Positions 4,952 to 9,433 of a stretch of 9,433 nucleotides of DNA are shown in pieces (position 1 is the stretch's first letter; the number at the start of each line of letters is the position of its first letter). The translations under genes and the position numbers were made by a program. Origin of the DNA: an uncultured Bdellovibrionales bacterium (GTDB lineage Bacteria; Bdellovibrionota; Bdellovibrionia; Bdellovibrionales; UBA1609); assembly GCA_937980625.1 (NCBI GenBank), contig CALJPJ010000086.1, forward strand, positions 1 through 9,433. The letters are read 5' to 3'. Under the pieces are notes generated by a model, which saw only the letters and a list, made by a program, of their open reading frames with translations, ran no database searches and was not told the DNA's origin.

Positions 4952-7090
4952 TTACAAAAAAACTCCTTCATCTTCTAAATGCTTTTTCTCTTCCTTGAGG
5001 CTAGGTTTATTATATTTTCTCTTTAAGACTAGTCGCTCTAACTTATTTGGTTTATTTTTAGCTTGTTCCAGAACTTCCAAGAAATTATTAGACTTAAATT
5101 CGGTTGCTAGATCAATATCTACTGCTGAAGACTCGGCATCTCTCAGACCAGATATTTTTATTAACTGCCCAGTTCGCAGATTTTTAAAAACATTCGGGTG
5201 AATGATATAGGTATCAACTTCACGCAACGACCCCTTTTCAGTTTCAACTCGTCCGAAAAGGCTGGAACCTGTTACCCTTGTCTCTTTTGTTGTTCGTTTA
5301 GTTCCGATTGAATTAGCAAAGTATTCGGCATTATCAGCTGATGAGGTTCTGAACACTAATTTAGTCGCGCAGTTATCTTCAACGCGTTTACAGAATGTCT
5401 CATTTATTTCGTTTAAGTCATCCCTGGATTGGTGGGCAACGGCAATACCCACTCCTGCACTTCTAGCTTTAGCTATTAACTCAGTAAAATTAGGTGTAGC
5501 AAAGCTAGCAAACTCATCAATTATAACCTGGGTACTGACAGGGTTGGTATGCCCAACCCTTTTTTCGGAGTTAATTTTAGCGACGGTTCCAATTAAATCC
5601 TGCAAAAACAGCCTTCCCATAATCTTACTGGTTTGAAAGTCACTCATTGAATCCATTAAAATATATAGGATTTTACCACTTTCAATATCTTCTTTAAGAT
5701 TTATTCGATTTGTTTGATCCAAGGATTCTGAGCCAGTTAATAAAGGTCCAGCAGCTGACTTAATCACCGACCTCAAGGCTGTTATAATAGCCGTGACCTC
5801 TTTTAAACCATCTTTGGTCTTAAGTCTCTCAAGAGTTCTTAATAATTCCACCTTAGAGCTCTCAGAAAGCCCGTCACGAAGAGATAAGGCTTCAAGGGTC
5901 CTAATGTCATATAAACAGTTATAAATCTCTAAGAGCGTGAAATGCTGCCCTGAGGAGTCTCTTATTTCCACAAGGGCGTCTAAAATTACCTGAAGGTGAC
6001 CGTCAGCCTGATCTTTATAATGTTTTCCAGCCCCGTCCTCTGAAATATCTAAAGAACCCATAATTCTAGATTTAACTTGATCAGAAGTTCCCCAAGACAA
6101 GGGGTTATAACCTCTACTAATATCCGAATTAGAAGCTGTAAAAACCTTTAAATCAGGAAGTCTTTCAGTAGCTTCACATAATCCGGTAATCCAGGAAAAA
6201 GTATCAAAATCTTGTTTAAAATCTAGAATAATTAAACCTAAACCTTCACCGACTCTTTGCTCACTAATAAGCTTAATTAAGTTAGATTTACCGGCACCAC
6301 TACCCCCAATTATTTGGGTATGCAGGTTTAAGTTCTCAGGAGTTAGGAAGACTTTTCGATTAGTATGCCACTGACGACCAATGTATACGCCACGATACTT
6401 TTTAAAACGAAGTGGTACTACCTTCAGATCCCTATGTTTATCGAATAATTTAAATCTGATTGAAAAAAATGGCTTGAGAAAAATGTAGCGGTAGATAAGA
6501 TCATGAAAAAATAGAATACTTAACAAAGAAGTTCTTTTGTCTTTGGGGTTAACAAGTTCTGGTTCTGATTTCTGCTTGCTCTTTAAAATAAAGCCTACCA
6601 GTTGGAAAAAAGCAACGCTTGCTAAAATCATTCCTAAATAATAACTGTGATAAAAAATGAATCCTTCGGTAGCGGAAAAATTTTTTATGAGATTGTTACT
6701 AGGTGACTTTATGTTTTTAGGGATTACAGTTTGAAATTCTGAAATTAAGCTATTAAAGAAAGCTCCAGCATTTACAAAAAAATCTCCGAATAAACCTTTG
6801 GAGAAAAGAATACCTGAATAAACCCCAGGTATTCCAATTATTACTAAAGATAATAATAAATAACAGAAAAGAACACTTAAAAGGTAATGATTTTTATCGT
6901 AATTTCTTTTATATAAGGCTTCGTGAATCGCTAAGGAAAAAGGCAAAGCCAAGATAAAAAGTAATATCCATTTTGCAATTGCTATTAATACATACAAGAT
7001 TGTGGCTACACCACCGATAAACAATATTAAATTGAAAATGGAGTCCGAGATTTGTTTGTCTAGAAACTCTTGGGAGTTGGAGTTACTCAT
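4952..7090 (-). CDS. Type IV coupling protein (TraD/VirD4/MobB-like ATPase)
   Basis: A 712-residue inner-membrane ATPase that links the relaxase-DNA complex to a mating channel and drives DNA transfer. The N-terminus has hydrophobic segments at about 17-55 (probably two), 69-96 and 143-170. The soluble motor domain follows: Walker A GGSGAGKS (262-269, K268), LGLIILDFKQD (284-294), and Walker B with sensor region QVIIDEFASFATPNFTELI (521-539), then AHQSRDDL (552-559) and EDNCATKLVFRTS (571-583). This is the standard order for the family and the length is normal, so it should be active. The last gene of the operon, 29 bp after its degenerate paralog, with a modest AAAGG Shine-Dalgarno. No other transfer-channel genes are present. 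CloDF13 MobB, a coupling protein encoded beside a MobC relaxase, is the nearest known arrangement. Confidence 0.88.
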   Translation of the reverse strand: MSNSNSQEFLDKQISDSIFNLILFIGGVATILYVLIAIAKWILLFILALPFSLAIHEALYKRNYDKNHYLLSVLFCYLLLSLVIIGIPGVYSGILFSKGLFGDFFVNAGAFFNSLISEFQTVIPKNIKSPSNNLIKNFSATEGFIFYHSYYLGMILASVAFFQLVGFILKSKQKSEPELVNPKDKRTSLLSILFFHDLIYRYIFLKPFFSIRFKLFDKHRDLKVVPLRFKKYRGVYIGRQWHTNRKVFLTPENLNLHTQIIGGSGAGKSNLIKLISEQRVGEGLGLIILDFKQDFDTFSWITGLCEATERLPDLKVFTASNSDISRGYNPLSWGTSDQVKSRIMGSLDISEDGAGKHYKDQADGHLQVILDALVEIRDSSGQHFTLLEIYNCLYDIRTLEALSLRDGLSESSKVELLRTLERLKTKDGLKEVTAIITALRSVIKSAAGPLLTGSESLDQTNRINLKEDIESGKILYILMDSMSDFQTSKIMGRLFLQDLIGTVAKINSEKRVGHTNPVSTQVIIDEFASFATPNFTELIAKARSAGVGIAVAHQSRDDLNEINETFCKRVEDNCATKLVFRTSSADNAEYFANSIGTKRTTKETRVTGSSLFGRVETEKGSLREVDTYIIHPNVFKNLRTGQLIKISGLRDAESSAVDIDLATEFKSNNFLEVLEQAKNKPNKLERLVLKRKYNKPSLKEEKKHLEDEGVFL

Positions 7091-7119
7091 AATGGAACCT
7101 TTTTAATATTAAAGTTATT

Positions 7120-8412
7120 TTAAAGTGGTCGAGGCTTTCCATCTATAGATGGGCTTAAGCCTCTTGTACGGGGCCTATGTGTGCTAATCTGTTTGAGATC
7201 CAATCTTTCAGCATAAAGGCCGGACCTTATCAACCAGTTATTAGATTCTTTTGTAACATATTTATCTATTATTTTATTTGTGAAGCTATCTTCATTGATC
7301 ATTTTAATATTCAGAGTTTTAACATCTGTACTTTCCTGGATGTTATCGAATATTTTCACGTAAGAGCTTGTATCAGGTTGGTCAAAGTTGTTAAAATCTA
7401 ACTTTATATCGCAATTATCTTCAATTTTTTGCTCATAAGATGGAGATATTTCATTTAAATAATTTGTTGCCTGGAAAGCGATAGTAATACCGAGATTAAC
7501 TTTTTTAGCTTTACCCATAAAGTCTACGAAATTTCGATTAGCGAAAGATTGAAATTCGTCAATAATGATGTGTGTTTGTAACTTTTTATCATGTTCGTAA
7601 TCAAATAAATAGATCGAGTCCATTAAATCTTGAAGAATTAATCTCCCCATTATACCTGACTCCTTCCAGTTCATGAGATTGTCTATTGCCATATAAATTA
7701 TTTTTCGAGATTGAATATCTTTATTAAAGTTTATTCGATGATTAATATTTAGAGCATCGTTTCCAGTGAAAAGTTTATCAAATGACGTGTAACAGAGACT
7801 CTTTAAGCCAACCCTCAAAGCAATAGTTTCTTGGTCACCCTCTAAAGTTTTACTTATCTTGATAGCTTCTTCGAGGTCACGCCTTGCTTTAAAAGATAAA
7901 CCTCTCTTACGTGATAATTCATCGAGGTTACTCATTCGATCAAAGCAGTTTACAATTTCTTTTATGGTAAACTCTTTACCATAAATATCTCTTAGTTCGA
8001 CCAAAGCCTGGAGAATTGCAATTAAGAATTGTGCTGATTTTTTAACGTTACGTTTACTAGTTCCACCTTCAGCTAAATTTAAAGAGTACATTATACGGTC
8101 GTGTATTTGAGCAGCATCCCCCCAGGAGACTGGATTGTAGCCATTGCTTAATTGAGGTTTCGAAGCTGAGAAAATTTTTAAATCATCTAATCTTCCGGCT
8201 TTTTTACAGAGTCCTGTTAGGTAGGATAAGTTTTCAAAATTTTCTTTTAAATCTAGGATTATTAGCCCTGAGCCATCAAAAACTCTTTGTTCACTAATTA
8301 ATTTGATTATATTTGATCTGCCTACACCAGAATGATCAGTAATCTGAGTATGAACATTTAAGCTATCATAAATCGAAAAAACACCCCTTTTAGAAGATAA
8401 AAAACTTTTCAT
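7120..8412 (-). CDS. Truncated coupling-ATPase paralog with degenerate Walker A
   Basis: A 430-residue paralog of the downstream coupling protein, sharing long stretches (NVHTQI; IIKLISEQRV; GLIILD; GYNPVSWG; RINFNKDI; IMGRLILQDLM; IIIDEFQSFANRNF). It lacks the whole N-terminal membrane region and starts near residue 242 of its partner. Walker A is damaged: DHSGVGRS replaces GGSGAGKS, losing the first Gly and changing the catalytic Lys to Arg (R32 from this start). Walker B IIIDEF (about 282-287) and the later Gln (IAFQA) remain. The C-terminal tail differs and ends in a Pro/Arg-rich stretch. I chose the ATG at 8412, behind AAGGGGG; a longer TTG start at 8460 has no good ribosome site. The intact 430-codon frame argues against simple decay; it may be a non-hydrolysing regulatory subunit. 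Confidence 0.8.
   Translation of the reverse strand: MKSFLSSKRGVFSIYDSLNVHTQITDHSGVGRSNIIKLISEQRVFDGSGLIILDLKENFENLSYLTGLCKKAGRLDDLKIFSASKPQLSNGYNPVSWGDAAQIHDRIMYSLNLAEGGTSKRNVKKSAQFLIAILQALVELRDIYGKEFTIKEIVNCFDRMSNLDELSRKRGLSFKARRDLEEAIKISKTLEGDQETIALRVGLKSLCYTSFDKLFTGNDALNINHRINFNKDIQSRKIIYMAIDNLMNWKESGIMGRLILQDLMDSIYLFDYEHDKKLQTHIIIDEFQSFANRNFVDFMGKAKKVNLGITIAFQATNYLNEISPSYEQKIEDNCDIKLDFNNFDQPDTSSYVKIFDNIQESTDVKTLNIKMINEDSFTNKIIDKYVTKESNNWLIRSGLYAERLDLKQISTHRPRTRGLSPSIDGKPRPL
7131..7163 (-). repeat. Hairpin at the end of the truncated paralog gene
   Basis: On the minus strand GAGGCTT (7163-7157) pairs with AAGCCTC (7137-7131), and inside it CCATCT pairs with AGATGG around an AT centre, with a small asymmetric internal loop. 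It covers the last codons of the paralog and lies about 40 bp before the coupling-protein start. There is no T-run, so it is more likely an RNA processing, stability or translation-control element than a terminator. Confidence 0.5.
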
Positions 8413-8538
8413 CAATGCCCCCTTTTTGTGCATAAAACACAGTGCTTTAGAGTTATGCAATATTTTTTTTCTTATTATATCTATAAGGGTTTCTTTTAAG
8501 AGCTAACGTTTCATGAGTGAAATATGATTCATAACTAT
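8413..8538 (-). promoter_or_regulatory. Spacer between relaxase and paralog, possible internal promoter
   Basis: A 126-bp gap, long for an operon. On the minus strand it contains TATAAT (8479 to 8474) without a good -35, and an inverted repeat TGCATAA/TTATGCA (8429-8435 and 8453-8459) just upstream of the paralog's ribosome site. An internal promoter with an operator is possible but weakly supported. Confidence 0.3.
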
Positions 8539-9312
8539 TTAATTTAAATTCTCACGCTGTAAAAGCCATGCACTCGAAATCCCAGCCTGGTCCAACAGGT
8601 TAGCAAACGAAGAGAACTGTACTCGATTAGTATTAAATAAGGGGCTATATTTGTTAATATTAGATTCAAGACTAGAAACTAAATATATACTGCTGAAGTT
8701 TTGAGGAAAATTTCTAAGTAGGCTCTCTAAAGACTCCACTCTTTTTTCCATTTGCTTAGTAGTTTTTGTAGAGTGTTCGTATTCAAAAATGATCTTTTGA
8801 TTGTTAGAGTCAATAAACAAGCCATCTGGTATATAAGGCCGATGATTTAAGTGATAGGAATCGTTTTTTTGTAAGACAGCTTCAAAAGTTTTCAATCGTC
8901 TTTCGCTTCTAAACCCTTTACAAATGCCAGCATATTCAAGAGCTACTCTTGACCATGAGATTCTATCCATATGTTCTATTAAGTTTAAAGGAATTGATCC
9001 GAGAGCTTTCAAATGTACAAACTCTGGCAGATTTTCCTGAAGCATATTCTGCCCTTTTTTTGAGCAATACCAATAAGCCTGTCTTTGTTGATTATAAAAC
9101 ATTTTAAGTAAGCCAAAATCGGTTAGTTTTTTTAACCTTCTTGAAGCCAAGGTAATTTTGCTCTTCTTGAAGTTATCCATATCATCACAAAAAAACTTTA
9201 AACTTATTACATCAGCTCTTTGCGGCCCCATTTCATTTAAATATAATAAAATATCTAAATCTCTTTTTTGTTTTACTATGCGAGCCCCGACACCTGTTTT
9301 GGAAAATCTCAC
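8539..9312 (-). CDS. mobC: MobC-family (MOBC) relaxase, probable
   Basis: A 257-residue protein resembling MobC of plasmid CloDF13 and the related replication-relaxation proteins: an N-terminal winged helix followed by a PD-(D/E)XK-nuclease-like domain in place of the usual HUH relaxase fold. Numbering from the upstream GTG at 9324, the winged helix spans about 20-95 (RADVISLKFF...KITLASRRLKKLTDFGLLK); the nuclease-like core has IPDGLF (165-170) and IIFEYEHSTKTTKQMEKR (178-195), with likely acidic residues D167, E181 and E183 and K187. It should nick oriT and pilot the strand into the coupling protein. I prefer the GTG at 9312, six bases after GAGG; the GTG at 9324 has no ribosome site. First gene of the mobilization operon. 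Assignment rests on motif and context, so a related accessory nuclease is possible. Confidence 0.65.
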   Translation of the reverse strand: MRFSKTGVGARIVKQKRDLDILLYLNEMGPQRADVISLKFFCDDMDNFKKSKITLASRRLKKLTDFGLLKMFYNQQRQAYWYCSKKGQNMLQENLPEFVHLKALGSIPLNLIEHMDRISWSRVALEYAGICKGFRSERRLKTFEAVLQKNDSYHLNHRPYIPDGLFIDSNNQKIIFEYEHSTKTTKQMEKRVESLESLLRNFPQNFSSIYLVSSLESNINKYSPLFNTNRVQFSSFANLLDQAGISSAWLLQRENLN

Positions 9313-9358
9313 TAAATACCTCACTTCTTTATATTATTCTTAGTACACTTCTTTCTCT

Positions 9359-9433
9359 TCCTTAGCCCTGAAACCTATCGACCAACCACTTGTACGTAGT
9401 GAGTGGTTGGTCGATAGGTTTCAGGGCTAAGGA
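9359..9433. repeat. Perfect 32-bp inverted repeat, candidate oriT element
   Basis: Arms 9359-9390 and 9402-9433 are exact reverse complements, separated by 11 bp (TGTACGTAGTG). Beyond the arms the match continues only as GAGA after one mismatch, then ends. The arms are about half G+C, clearly richer than the surrounding DNA. The repeat lies about 47 bp upstream of the relaxase start on the minus strand. Relaxase targets typically contain inverted repeats near nic, so oriT is the favoured reading; a site-specific recombination site or single-strand initiation signal are alternatives. Part of the right arm is also the window's terminal overlap. Confidence 0.7.

Noticed and set aside
4902..5201. 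99-codon plus-strand ORF
   Set aside because: It lies mostly antisense to the end of the coupling-protein gene, whose motifs are clear, and has no good ribosome site; it is a shadow frame.
8413..8460. Longer form of the coupling paralog starting at TTG 8460
   Set aside because: The TTG has no ribosome site, the extra 16 residues do not match the paralogous protein, and ATG 8412 has AAGGGGG at good spacing.
9359..9433. Hairpin telomere of a linear plasmid
   Set aside because: Reading through a covalently closed end would mirror the flanking DNA indefinitely. Here the symmetry ends after 32 bp and a short GAGA, and the right side continues at position 29 into unrelated sequence, so an internal inverted repeat in a circle fits better.
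9359..9433. Integron attC site
   Set aside because: The GTTGG/CCAAC pairs lie at the inner, not outer, end of the stem, the arms are perfectly paired without the extrahelical bases of attC sites, and no integron cassette or integrase is present.

Overview
The window is almost certainly one complete small plasmid. Its first 28 bases recur exactly as its last 28 (1-28 = 9406-9433), so it closes into a circle of about 9405 bp. The DNA is AT-rich throughout. The gene set (short ParA, BrnTA toxin-antitoxin, MobC-like relaxase, TraD/VirD4-type coupling ATPase) and clear Shine-Dalgarno sequences point to a low-GC Gram-negative bacterium, probably a proteobacterium or a relative. The species cannot be named from this sequence.

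Layout. (1) 9313-9433 joined to 1-348 is a largely gene-free stretch upstream of the mobilization operon. It holds a perfect 32-bp inverted repeat and a palindromic array of TGATGAT repeats, and is the best candidate for oriT. (2) 349-835 (minus) is a brnT-brnA toxin-antitoxin operon. (3) 918-1127 (minus) is a small membrane protein with a possible Shine-Dalgarno-sequestering leader. (4) 1128-1619 is non-coding, rich in hairpins, and ends in the parA promoter/operator. (5) 1620-3656 (plus) is a two-gene operon: a short ParA, then a 421-residue winged-helix protein that is the likely replication initiator and/or partition partner. (6) 3657-3917 looks like a replication origin: two more copies of the repeat found inside the upstream gene, a pair of inverted DnaA-box-like octamers that also form a terminator hairpin, and an A/T tract. 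(7) 3918-4640 (plus) is an uncharacterised TQCCDL-motif protein. (8) 4648-4806 (minus) is a 52-residue basic protein. (9) 9312-4952 (minus) is a mobilization operon: MobC-like relaxase, a soluble coupling-ATPase paralog with a damaged Walker A, and a full membrane-anchored coupling protein.

How it works together (inference): the initiator replicates the plasmid from repeats in and just after its own gene, ParA and perhaps the same initiator segregate it, BrnTA penalises its loss, and the relaxase plus its own coupling protein let it be mobilised by a mating channel supplied by another element. No channel genes are present.

The most unusual signal is an 11-bp DNA repeat (consensus CYTARGACAAA, 24 recognisable copies) running through the initiator gene on both sides of its DNA-binding domain and reappearing beyond the stop codon. 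Because 11 is not a multiple of 3, the protein reads it in all three frames as an 11-residue repeat, while the DNA keeps one binding-site-like unit per helical turn. A second unusual point is the pairing of an intact coupling ATPase with a co-transcribed, truncated, Walker-A-defective paralog.
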